From: Zeugodacus cucurbitae | Taxonomy: Eukaryota; Arthropoda; Insecta; Diptera; Tephritidae | Direction: 5' to 3' | DNA: 64,000 nt | Assembly (NCBI RefSeq): GCF_028554725.1 | Contig: NC_071671.1 | Location: 27,218,001 to 27,282,000 of the forward strand | In this document: one piece after another, positions 47,106 to 57,864 of the stretch | Layout: every line of letters starts with the position of its first letter | Numbering within the stretch: the stretch's first letter is position 1 | Translations under genes and position numbers: made by a program | The notes under the pieces: model-generated | The model's database searches: none | The model's input: the letters and a program-made list of their open reading frames with translations, nothing else | Told to the model about the DNA's origin: nothing

Positions 47106-50100
47106 TCACAAGCTCATACTATACTTCATAATCAAGGCATGCATAATCAGTTGCATTTCATCGATTGTCTCGCCGATTTCGTGTAGCGCCGGAAAACCGG
47201 CTTGCTCATCGTCAATTAAAATGTCAGGATAATGTTTGTAACACATAATACGTTGATTACGTGTACGACGTTCACACTCATCCAACCATTTGTACTCTTC
47301 ATTGGTTTGAAAGACATTCTCGAAGAGACGACGCTCCTCCGCATCAACATCTTCGTTATCATAAGGCGCCATTTGTGATGCGCCAGTCATGACTTCATCG
47401 ATTGGTGTTGATTCACCACCCACAACGGGACGCATATCTGGTTTTTTGGTGTTTTTTTTTTGCCAAAGTAGTTGTTTATAGCAAAGTTTGGCACAATTCG
47501 CCAAAAAAAAACAATAGGAGGCGAGGTCACATGTAGTTACGCGTTTTTATGTGTGTGTATATTTATTTATAGTTTATATGTAGTAGTAGTTAGTTGGTAT
47601 AAACATAGGTAAAGAATGGAAGAAGTTATAAGTCGTTATTTGTATTTTTACAATTGCAATGCTTTTTACGTCGTCTATTAGGAAAGTAGTCTAAAATAAA
47701 GTTGAGAGCATAGGAAAACATGTTTTCATGAAAATACTAATTTTTTCTCGCCTTTAAAACGGATGTATGTGCTTATTATTGAGTATAGTAATGATGAAGT
47801 TAATAAATTTTTGTATAATTGTGTAGCTTTTCGTTCTACTGGCTGCACAGTGGGTAATTTATTTGATGAAATTGGTCTGAGATTCTAATTTTTTTTTTAC
47901 TAAAAAGTGGTTAGTGACTGTAATATCACATTCTAATATTATAAGTTAGGTTATGTTGCCTATTTTCTCAAAATCAGCATGTTCTAAAATTTTATTTTTT
48001 TTTTTAATTTTTGAGGTTAAGACATAATAATGGACTTATTTATGAATCATATGATCCGGAGACATATTTAGGAACCATATTATATAAACAAAGGATAGAA
48101 AAACAGAGTCAGCTGATCTCTTAATTATTTTATATTAAAAAAGTTTTAAATTTTTGAAATTAAAATTCAAAAAAATTAATTTTATTTTTAAAGCATTTTT
48201 GCTCACATTGTTGTTGTAGCAGGCTTATTCAAATTTTATGAATAAATAATATGCATAAATAAAAACTTTACATTTTTTTAATTAAATAAAAAAAATAATT
48301 TTATTCCTTCTAACACATTTTTGGTCACATTGTTGTTGTTGTAGCCTTAGTTATGTTTAATTATTAAAAATAAATAATACTTTAAATTTTTAAAATTAAA
48401 TTAAAAAAAAAAAATTGATTACATGGTGGACACCGTGCAACGTTTTTTCCTGAATTAACTTTAAAAATCTTTACACATTTTTTAAAAATGTTAAAATTCA
48501 ATCACATAAAGGTATTTTATGTTGTAACAATTTATCAAATCGACAACAATAACAATTGCAAGAACTTGCAGCGCGACATAGACTTTCATTTTGCCAAAAT
48601 TTACTCAACTGAACTACACAACTTACCAAGCGGCATAATAAAGCGAGGTTGCGCAGGGTTCGCAGTTGGTCCTGAAAAATTTTGCAACGCCATTTAACAA
48701 CGAAAGCACAGAAATTTCGATTATTTTGATTATTTTGGAAATTTGGTGCCTCTAGCATAAACAAATTATGCGAATTCAATGGGCGCGTTAAGCAAATTAA
48801 AATGAGTGACTTTTGCGCGAGCTATCAAGTTAACAAGTCACCTGCTACAGACATAAATATGTGCGTATGTGAGATGACAATGCCGATTAGTTGATAAATT
48901 AGCGAAATATCGATGAAGCAGAAATTGCAGCTAATAAATTATTGATGATGACTTGTTTACAATTATAGAAGTCTACAAATGCGCATGGTACGCTCACTGC
49001 CAGTGGGAAGGTACAGAAGTCTACCCATATGTATGTATGTATTTGGAAGTGCTTGCATTTCGTATTTACCTGCATTCAAATCGTTTACCAAATTCGAAAG
49101 TGCCGATGTTATATTATCAGCAGCGTCATTTATCTCAGCCATGGGATTAAGCATGTAGGCTACGAGGCGCCATTTATTGGATGTGATAGTCGTACATTTG
49201 TACATATAGATAAGGTGACAATAAGACATAAAGATGAATGACATATGTACATATAATAGACGAGAAGCGTGTATAGTTGAAAATGGTTTCATAAAAAGTT
49301 GCTTTATTTTAAGTATTGTTGTTGCTTTTAGCATGAGGGTAGACGAATGTACACACATATTTAGCATGCTACAAGTATCATTTCGCTATAACTTCAAGAG
49401 TGGCGAATCGAACAACATCTGGTATAACTCACATAAACTGGCATTTTGATAATAACCGTTTACAGTGTTGGATTCGGTACAAAATGAGTACTCGATAGAT
49501 GTCGCTAAGGTTTGAAAATTTTTGAAAATAATATTTAGGAGTAGTCAGGATTTTCAAAAATTCAAAAATTACTGAAAATTCTCACTTTTTCTTGCCTCTG
49601 ACTACCCCAAACCTCTTAAAAAATAAATGCATTGCACAATTGTTATAACCTATAAGAGGTTTTGTTGAAATTTTTTTGAAAACTTATATATAAGAATTCA
49701 GATAAATATATTTTTTAACCATATACTAAGGATTTCGATTAGATATATTATAATATTATAACCTTTAAGAGGTTTTGTTGACATTCATTATGAATATTCA
49801 TGCATAATATAGCAGGAAAAAATATATTTTTTAACCCTAGATTAAGAAACTCAACAACTTGCGGCGCAGCCATAAATCACCTCGTGTATACAAACAATTT
49901 CTCTATAGAAACAAGAGCGCATTACTCCAAATATATGTGTATGTTTTAACAATATATGTAGGAAAAATCACACTGAACTTCTATTACACTCGCATATAAA
50001 CTAAAAACACATACACTTGAGAAGCAAATACTAAAGCAAACTTATTTTCACATTATTATTAATTTGTTTTCAATAATATTGATTAATTATAAAGCTTGAG

Positions 50101-52854
50101 ACGAATTGCGGTTGACATTTACGAGCCCAAGTACACACAGACACATTTGTTTATACACTGTTAAAATTAAAATTTTTAGCTGAAATGAACAAGCATTTCA
50201 TAGATGCCAGCAAGTGCTTGAAAATAACCCCATTTTAATTTGTAGTTATCATAAGCTATAAAAATTATATATCAATATCATAAATTATAAAATATAAAGT
50301 AACGAACCACGACGTACCTTGCCCTTTAAAACTTAACATGGGTAATTGCATTAAAAAAAAAACGAACTTATCACATTACGATTTCATTAGGTGCACTTAC
50401 TTGAGCTCGCATTGCCAGTGAATGCTGAACGCACTTCATTGCTTATTTGATTCAATTGCTCCAGTTGGCTTGTGTTAAATGACTGTTGTTGCTGTTGTTG
50501 TGTACCTTGTAACGCACCAGTCTGCTGTGCCTGCAATAATTGCTGCTGCGTTGGACGGCCGCCCACGCCGCCGCCTGCCATGCCAATTAAAGAATGTGCT
50601 GTTGCTTGCTGTTGGCCTTGTTGCGCATGCATTGCAGCAATATTAAGTGAATTAGCACCGCCACCGCCAATTGCATTTACAGCACCTATGCCGCCGCCGC
50701 CGCCACCGGGCATGGGTGGTGATTTGCCCGAACGTGGACTGGAATTGGGTGTGGAGCGCGGTGAGGTCGTTTGCTGATTCTTCAGCATACGCATAAGTCC
50801 CTCCAATTGTTCCATGAGTTGACGTCGGGAGTCTTGCAAGGCGCCCAAATGACCTTCCAGTTCGCCCTTGCGTTGACGCAATGCGCGCAGCTCATTTATA
50901 AGCGCCGGATTTTCTGGTGTGATTTGTTCAACTTCTTGTTGACGACGTAGTCTGGCGATTTCTCGCATTATCTCCTTATTTTTGGATTCCAATTGAGCGA
51001 TGAGTTCGCGTTGCGCACGCGAGTTATCCGAGCCGATACTACTAGCATTATCCACATTACCAGCATTGACCGGCTGCAATACAGGAAAAGAAATACAATG
51101 AATTATTGAAGAAATTGGAAAAGTGTATTTATAAATTTCCAACTCACAGCACGATTTTCTTGGGCAAGACGTGCGGCATAGCGTGCAATCAAACGATGCT
51201 CCTCATCATTGGCCGAAGCGGTGGCCATGCGTGACATGCTAGCACCGGTGGCACTGTCGAGACTGCGTCCAGTAGCACGTGAATCCAGCGTACTGGAGCG
51301 ATCATACAACAGGCCACCACTATGTGCGCCACCGGGCACACCGCCATGCAGTAGTGGCGGATCGGTGAAACCGTTATGTGATGGTAATGGTGATGGCGGT
51401 ACAATATGCGAGAGATTCAAAGTCTTTTCGGGATGTTCGGGGAATCGTGGCAACACTTGTGTCGTCTTCTCGGGCACACATCGGAAGCTTTTGCGCAACG
51501 AATGGCCGATCTGTTTACTGGGCGATTTATAACTCGAATACTCTTTGACTTCGTGATCATTCTGATGATTCAGTGATGTCTTGCCGTGCCAAAAACACTC
51601 TTGACATAATTGGTAGGCGTGGCACCGCTGACAACGATAACGAAATCCCGTAAAATTCTCCTTATGACATACCGAACAGATGGTCGGATGTACAATTGTC
51701 TCAACAGTGGCCAAACGATGCAATAGCGGTAACCAAACAAGGCACGATGGGCCCGGTTCAGACATAAGTGTTGCCATGAAATCATTCACTGTGACCTTAT
51801 TCTCAGCTGGAAATATTTCCTCCTCTAAGCCGTCCTTATAGTGGAATGTGGGAGATTCATAAACAGCCGCTGGCAAAGCCAATACTTCACGTAGAAATTC
51901 ACCCAATTTCCAATGTACCAATTGGCCAGCGCCATCAGAGATTTGCGAAAAAATATCTGGAATGATCAGAAATGCAAATAATTGATTTGTATGAAAATCA
52001 AAAATTATAGATATAAATTAATGTTAATTAAATTAAATAAATGTCTATAAATAACAAAAACATACAAAATATTGACAAAAGTAAATAATAAACTAAGCCA
52101 TACAAAAAAAATCTAAAGTGAATATTAACAATAACTCAATAAATATAAAAAAAAAATTAATTAAATTATTAATTATAGATATAAATTAATGTTAATTAAA
52201 TAAAATAAATGTCTATAAATAACAAAAACATACAAAATATTGACAAAAGTAAATAATAAACTAAGCCATACAAAAAAAATCTAAAGTGAATATTAACAAT
52301 AACTCAATAAATATAAAAAAAAAATTAATTAAATAGTAAATAATATTTTCTTAATCCCGTATCACTCACATCTCAATTTATCCACTAATTTTCCAGAGCA
52401 CATAGTCGCCAAAGCTACCTTGATTGAGAATACACGAATTTTGCCAGAATTATCGCTGCAAAATATTGGAAAATTATTAAAAAAAAAAAAAACAAATGGT
52501 GAGTTCCTTTTCAACTGACCTTGTATACGCTGCTAATAGCCAGTTGAGCAAGAGGCCAGCCTTCGAATCAACGGGCACTTGCTGTGCCGTTGGAAGACGT
52601 TTATTGAGGTTATGATAGAGTGATGATACGAGCGTCTCTAAACGGGCCACGCTCACTTCACTTTGTGGCTCCAATGTGTTCAAACCATTCTCACGGAATG
52701 CTTCAATCACATTCCATATATCGACCAGATGAAGATTTGTCGACTTTTGTATATAACGCAATTTCGAGGCGGTGCGATATGAAGCAAAACGTATCGAATC
52801 AAATGTCTGCAAACGCAAATCCTGCAGTATAGCTATACTCGATTCCAGTTCCAT
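47106..52854 (-). CDS. Dyb: Dystrobrevin
   Basis: Minus-strand exons in transcript order: 52854-52520, 52455-52370, 51956-51148, 51073-50401, 49159-49070, (optional 48671-48627) and 47437-47106. All junctions are GT-AG and phases agree, giving 774 residues (789 with the 45-base exon). The N-terminal EF-hand-like region contains KSTNLHLVDIWNVIEAFREN and LVWLPLLHRLATVETIVHP; the ZZ zinc finger at about 232-279 has Cys 234/237/249/252/258/261 and His 271/275. The SPSKQIGHSLRKSF and HPEKTLNLSHIV blocks are dystrobrevin-specific. A coiled coil spans about 429-509 (dystrophin-binding in the family) and a Gly/Gln-rich region follows to about 634. The protein is a cytoplasmic member of the dystrophin-glycoprotein complex. 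The start at 52854 is the first methionine of a frame open upstream, so an upstream start or 5' exon remains possible. Confidence 0.93.
47438..49069 (-). other. Dystrobrevin intron before the terminal exon
   Basis: Spans the candidate cassette exon at 48627-48671. The acceptor at 47438-47441 (CCAG) has a weak, A-rich preceding tract, but the joined reading frame is open. TTGTTGTTGTAGC words occur twice (about 48210 and 48330). Otherwise AT-rich. Confidence 0.7.
48627..48671 (-). CDS. Dyb: Candidate 45-base cassette exon of dystrobrevin
   Basis: On the minus strand, acceptor GCAAAATTTTTCAG and donor CTTG|GTAAGTTG bracket 45 bases. The length is a multiple of three and both ends are phase 1, as required to fit between the exons at 49070-49159 and 47106-47437. 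In that frame it encodes PTANPAQPRFIMPL with no stop. It would extend the linker before the C-terminal segment. Presence in transcripts is inferred. Confidence 0.6.
49160..50400 (-). other. Dystrobrevin intron with 113-bp tandem repeat
   Basis: Donor TCAA|GTAAGTGC at 50400 and acceptor TCGTAG at 49160. Contains two copies of a 113-bp unit beginning TTATAACC at 49643 and 49756, each with AAGAGGTTTTGTTGA and TATATTTTTTAACC. Confidence 0.8.
51957..52369 (-). other. Dystrobrevin intron containing a 168-bp tandem duplication
   Basis: 52004-52171 and 52172-52334 are nearly identical (starting ATTATAGATATAAATTAATG); I see about one substitution in the aligned part. The intron is otherwise AT-rich; donor GTGAGTGA, acceptor CATTCCAG. 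Confidence 0.85.
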
Positions 52855-55800
52855 TTCAGGAGTTGCAAAGTATAAGGCTTTTATGGGGAAATATTTTTAG
52901 TGATTTGGTGTAGCGTTTACTTTAATGTGGAACGAATACTGTAATAAAAATATACATAAATTCAAATATATTCTATAAAAAATAAAGTTCAAGTAATCTA
53001 ATATATGTGAAGACCGTTGTAGCTGTGTTTGACTTATTAATACCGTATAAAATTATATGCATACATAAATATGAGTTTACATTTGTTACATATGAAATAC
53101 ATATACACATGTGTATTGTTTTACTAAAGAATGCCGATGAGTGCAGCCTTAAAACTGTTCGAATGCTACAACATTCACCCACTGATATTCAAATACGGCA
53201 GGCAATATGTTCAATGGAAAAATATTGATTTGTGACATTTATAAAAGTGTAAATTGCATTAGAAAACAGACAATTGGAAATATTATTCATGGAAAAAATA
53301 AATGTGGTCAAGGCAGCAGTAGTTGAAAGGAAAAACTTGCTACAGATGGCTAGGCAAACGTTTAGCAGTAAAAAAAATAATTAGAGAGGAAGAGTGTTTA
53401 ACTAAATACTTACAGTTACATTATACATTTGATAAACAAGCATTATCACTACATTTCTCATAACTATGTAAATAATATAAAAATAATTTTAGTAGACTAT
53501 CAGAAATACTATTTTATATTTCAAACGTTTACAGCCTCCAAGAAGGCGCCACTCATCACACTCTGACGTAAAAAATATACATTTATTATTTTGCTCCTAC
53601 ATAAACTACCCACTCGGCAATATTTGTAAAATATTTTTGTTTCATGGGTGCCACATTCATTGCACTATGCATACATCTTCATGTGCGAGTAGTTGGCATG
53701 TAGGCGTCTGCTGATTTCAAAACTTCAGGCTTTTTGGGATGTGATGTTGTGCCGTGTGTCCAAAAATTATTCATCACACGAAAAAATTAAAATACAAAAA
53801 CAAAAATAAAGTAAAAACAAAAAAACAAAAACAATATATCAACACACATATGTGGTAACTACAGACAAAAACAAAATATTGATCAGCCGAAAAAAATAGC
53901 AAAATCACAATATAATGACGAGGGGAATGTTTAGTATGGGCGAGAAGTCAAAATAGCTTGGTGACATCATTTCCTCTAATTACGGCGACAGCGCCGACAA
54001 ACTGAACTGTTTACAAACAGAGATCTCTCTGTGTGAGGCTGTTGCGATGCGCAGCGCTGCTATCCATAGCGATGCTATGCGACGCGCTTCGTTGATTGTA
54101 TACCGCTTAATCGCTGGTGGATTATAATTTCATCTTTCTTTCATTACTTTACAATTTCACGAGCGATAAACGCATTATACTTTTAATTACTTATACTAAA
54201 TGTAGATAATTTAATACAAAAATTCGCTATGAAATTTCCAGTTTACGCGTTTGCTACACGTTTGCTTGCTTCTGTATAAACAGCAAACTCAACTTGTCAG
54301 GTGTTTATGCAAAACAAGTACGTGAGCGTCATCGGCTTAAAATAATTCTGGTATTTCGGTTTTAATGATAATTTTTTATAATCTCGTTTTTTTGCGCAAA
54401 ATATGTTCGCCTAGCTATGCACATACACCATTGACACACATTAAGTAACTGATATGCTTAATACCAGACATTTAAATTTAATAAGAATTTCTTTATATTA
54501 CATTATAGGGAACTGCATGATTATAGTATATAGTTTCAGTATGTTTTAGTGATTTTCACTTGTTCCACTAACAATTTCACTGCTGTTTCACAAAACTTTT
54601 AATTTTTCATTTAAATTACTACATTTTACAATAGGCAGATGTTATAAATTTCTGACCCATAAAACGCACATCACAAACATATTAATTCCGGCCGACAGCC
54701 AATTACTCTTAATCCTTTGAAAATCAACTCAACTGGAGCAGTGTGCACCACACTGATTTCTGTCTTCAAAAGATTATGATACACCAAATTGCTTTGCAGT
54801 TGCTGTCAGTAGCAGTATCATACTTATATGTTGTAGGCAATATAGTAGTAGCAGAAAAATTTAATCATGCGCAGTTGCAGTATCCCTTTTCGCAGACCGG
54901 TAGGTAGAGTTTTTGCTTTATGAATGAGGTTTTGCGAACGGTGGACTAATTATGAGGCGTATATCACGCTCATGTGTACTTCTTTAACAAGCCCAAGTAA
55001 GCTAGAACTTAATCTCTTCATTGAAGCGTGCATATTTCATACATGCTTATCGATTTTCACATATTTTCAGCATATTAACACATGTATAATTGTCAATCAT
55101 ATTTATAATTGTCCAAATTCTTATCATGGGTATTTTTTGCACTCCACTGGACCACTTTCACAGCGTTGCTAACCATCGTCACTACGCTGCTTACCTTTCT
55201 GCAATTTTTTATCGCCAATTGGTATTTTACTGCGGCACGCAATAGTTTTCATTTCACTTCACTGCTCTCTTTTCACAGCCTCTTATTTAATTCACATATC
55301 TTCACTTTTTATCTCTTGTCAGCTTAATGTATGTGATTTGATAAATATGCGTTCCAAATTATTTGATAAATAAAATTTAACAGCAACAAAACTTTCAGCC
55401 CACACCTCAAATCATTCAACTTGACTACAATGAAAGCGCGATATAACTATGAAGGTGCCATCGACTGTATTAAACAGTGATGCATTGGAATGTGCACAAA
55501 AATGTGTGTTATGCGATGAATGTTAATTTATAATAATTTTTTAATTCAATTTTTTTAATATATCTAATTATTTTCGATATAATACTATATGTGAATATAT
55601 AATTTCGATTTATTTAAACTGAAAAATAGCTTTTGATAAAGATATATAATGAAATAAATCTTTGTGTTGTATATTGTATAGGGAATGCACTAATTCATCT
55701 GTAATATTTTATTGTAAAATAGTTGCAATATATTAAAAATAAAATACCGTATCATTAAAATTGTTTATTGTAGGGGCACATAAAACGTTTGTGATTACCG

Positions 55801-56217
55801 ATATCTGATTAACAATCTCATGATATCGATTATTGGTAATGCCATCTTTGTATTCTAGTTCGAAAATAACGTTACACACATTCCGCATACATGTTACGGA
55901 AGTTCACGGAAGTTTTCCCTTAAAAGTTGTGCATTTTTTTATTCATATTTACATAAAAAACTATTATATATATTGCCACTGCTCTTCGTACTCATATTGT
56001 AGCTAGTAACCATGACAGTAAAAAGTGATAAAACCATTTATACAAACTATCACCTATTGACCTATATTGAGTTCACAAAATCACCTAAAGGAAATACTAT
56101 GGAGACCAACTTACTTTCAAGGCATTCACGAAGTAAGCACAGCTTGTGTGACTTTTATTTTCAACTTTTAATCACATTTTTATAGCTTAAGAATTATTTT
56201 GTGCCAAAAAAAGAAGG
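52855..56217. other. Region between dystrobrevin and the roadblock cluster
   Basis: No coding sequence recognised. A less AT-rich stretch at about 53930-54120 (with a GCGATGCGCAGCGCTGC segment) may hold the dystrobrevin promoter or 5' untranslated exon; this is inference. An inverted repeat with ATTACC...GGTAAT ends and GATATC cores lies at about 55795-55843. Confidence 0.4.
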
Positions 56218-56236
56218 ATGCAAGCAGAGCAGCAGC

Positions 56237-56274
<38 letters not shown>

Positions 56275-56627
56275 AGTGTATATACATATAAAACAATTGA
56301 CATTTTTTATAGAGTAAGCGCACACGCTCATATGTGGAGGAGGTTTTCCGTTTAATTGAAGAAAAACCCGATATAGTAGATATAATAATATTGAATAAAA
56401 ATGGTAATCCCATTAAGACAACTATGGAGAAACAACTTGCTATTGAGTTTGCTGGCCTGTATGAAGTATTGAAGGAGAAGGTGCAATTGGGTTTACAGAA
56501 GATTGATCCAAAAGATGAGTTATTAATGCTACGAGTACGCACAAAAGCCAATGAAGTGCTTATAACGCCAGATGGAAAAATTACTGTAATGGTAGTACAA
56601 AATGCACAAGACCGAATTCAGTTATGA
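56218..56627 (+). CDS. Roadblock/LC7-family dynein light chain-like protein, diverged
   Basis: Two exons, 56218-56238 (MQAEQQQ) and 56313-56627, total 111 residues. The intron is 74 bases, with a long (TA)n run directly after the donor and acceptor TTTTTTATAG. After a short Gln-rich N-terminus the protein reads SKRTRSYVEEVFRLIEEKPD, IIILNKNGNPIKTTME, LRVRTKANEVLITPDG and VVQNAQD, which align with roadblock positions GTIVVNNEGIPVKSTLD and FLRVRSKKHEIMVAPD. The family homodimerises and binds the dynein intermediate chain. Strong divergence from canonical robl, as in fly paralogues that are often testis-biased, suggests specialisation; this is inference. Confidence 0.85.
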
Positions 56628-56705
56628 ATTGTAATTCCGAATTTAAGATTTTACAAAGCCATAATACACAAAATTATATATTCATAGTAAAATAATGATA
56701 TAGTT

Positions 56706-57023
56706 TTATTGCATCACAACAATTGTGAATTCCTTTTCCGGTGCGACTAAATATTCAAATTTTCGTGTTGCAATGCGTAGGAAAGCCAAATCATTGGTGG
56801 CATCTAAGTCACGTACTGCGCTGCGTGCTGTTGGCACCAAGACTCCGCTAATCAATTTAGTTATGCCACCAGAAGTGCTGTTGTCGAATGTGGATTGTAC
56901 CACAGTTCCTAAGGCATTATTCGACACCACATAGCCAATCGCGTTCCTCATGATACGTTCTGTGTTCTCAGCATTCCTGCGTACAACGTTTTCCAATTGT
57001 ATTGACTGTTGTTGAGGAAACAT
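56706..57023 (-). CDS. Roadblock/LC7-family protein, diverged single-exon paralogue
   Basis: 105 residues from ATG at 57023; an ATG-less extension of six codons is open upstream, so an upstream exon is possible (a CCAG precedes it). It contains ENTERIMRNAIGYVVSNNAL, ARSAVRDLDATNDLAFLRI, TRKFEYLVAPEKEFTIVVMQ, matching roadblock ARSVVRDLDPSNDLTFLRV and KKHEIMVAPDKDFILIVIQ. It lacks the C-terminal NPTD of robl. The stop codon TAA is part of an AATAAA signal (56705-56710). It is convergent with the gene at 56218-56627 (78 bases between stops) and divergent from robl. Confidence 0.88.
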   Translation of the reverse strand: MFPQQQSIQLENVVRRNAENTERIMRNAIGYVVSNNALGTVVQSTFDNSTSGGITKLISGVLVPTARSAVRDLDATNDLAFLRIATRKFEYLVAPEKEFTIVVMQ

Positions 57024-57457
57024 TCTATTTAAATCTGGCAAATTTATTGATAATTATGTCGAAACATACCAACATTGAAAATTAATATATGAGCAAAAAA
57101 AAATTATAATAATTCGAACAGTTAATGCAGTGCAGGAAATCTGTTGCTGAGAAGTAGCTGATTGACATTTTTTTTGAAAATATTTGTATAAAGTTAAAAC
57201 TTTTTTATCACAACAAATATGAATGGTTTTATTTTCATCTTGACTATTGGAAATTTTAATTCAAAATAGTCAAGTGATTTGCCACCCTGGTAACTAACGT
57301 GTAATAAAAAGTTCTATTTTATTATTTGTTAAACGCAACCCCGTTTATGTTTTCTGCTTGATCGATGACAACATTGATTTTCATTCTGGTTGTCGTCCAC
57401 TGACTCAGGTGAAAAGTTTGCAAATTATTATAGTTTCAATAATAAATACAAGAAAAC
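57024..57457. promoter_or_regulatory. Bidirectional upstream region between the diverged paralogue and robl
   Basis: 434 bases separate two divergent start codons, so both promoters must lie here or overlap the genes. It holds a perfect 10-bp inverted repeat (CTTGACTATT / AATAGTCAAG, about 57238-57275). No TATA box could be assigned. Confidence 0.5.
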
Positions 57458-57864
57458 ATGGTAAATAAAACAATTTTATACAAAATATTCAATAATATAG
57501 ATTATGTAATTATATATTGTAGTCGCAAGAAGTTGAGGAAACATTAAAACGTATTCAGTCACATAAGGGTGTTGTCGGTACCATTGTTGTCAACAATGAA
57601 GGTAACATTACAATGCTACATACTGCTTATACTAATTGGACTATTTTATTAGGTATTCCAGTCAAGTCGACATTGGACAACACGACTACAGTGCAGTATG
57701 CCGGTCTCATGAGTCAGTTATCGGACAAAGCGCGTAGTGTCGTGCGAGATTTAGACCCATCCAATGATCTCACTTTCCTGCGTGTACGCTCTAAGAAACA
57801 CGAAATTATGGTTGCACCGGATAAGGATTTCATATTGATAGTTATCCAAAACCCAACTGATTAA
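57458..57864 (+). CDS. robl: Roadblock, cytoplasmic dynein light chain (LC7/robl type)
   Basis: Three exons: 57458-57460 (only the ATG), 57523-57601 and 57653-57864; introns of 62 and 51 bases. Joined, they give 97 residues beginning MSQEVEETLKRIQSHKGVVG and ending VIQNPTD, essentially the Drosophila robl protein. It forms a homodimer on the dynein intermediate chain and supports axonal and mitotic cargo transport. The length equals the family norm. A frame starting inside intron 2 is an artefact of reading through the 51-base intron. AATAAA lies at 58235-58240. Confidence 0.96.

Noticed and set aside
50472..50777. Cys/Pro-rich plus-strand frame opposite dystrobrevin exon 4
   Set aside because: It is the antisense of Gln/Gly repeats; the composition comes from CAG/GGC runs on the coding strand.
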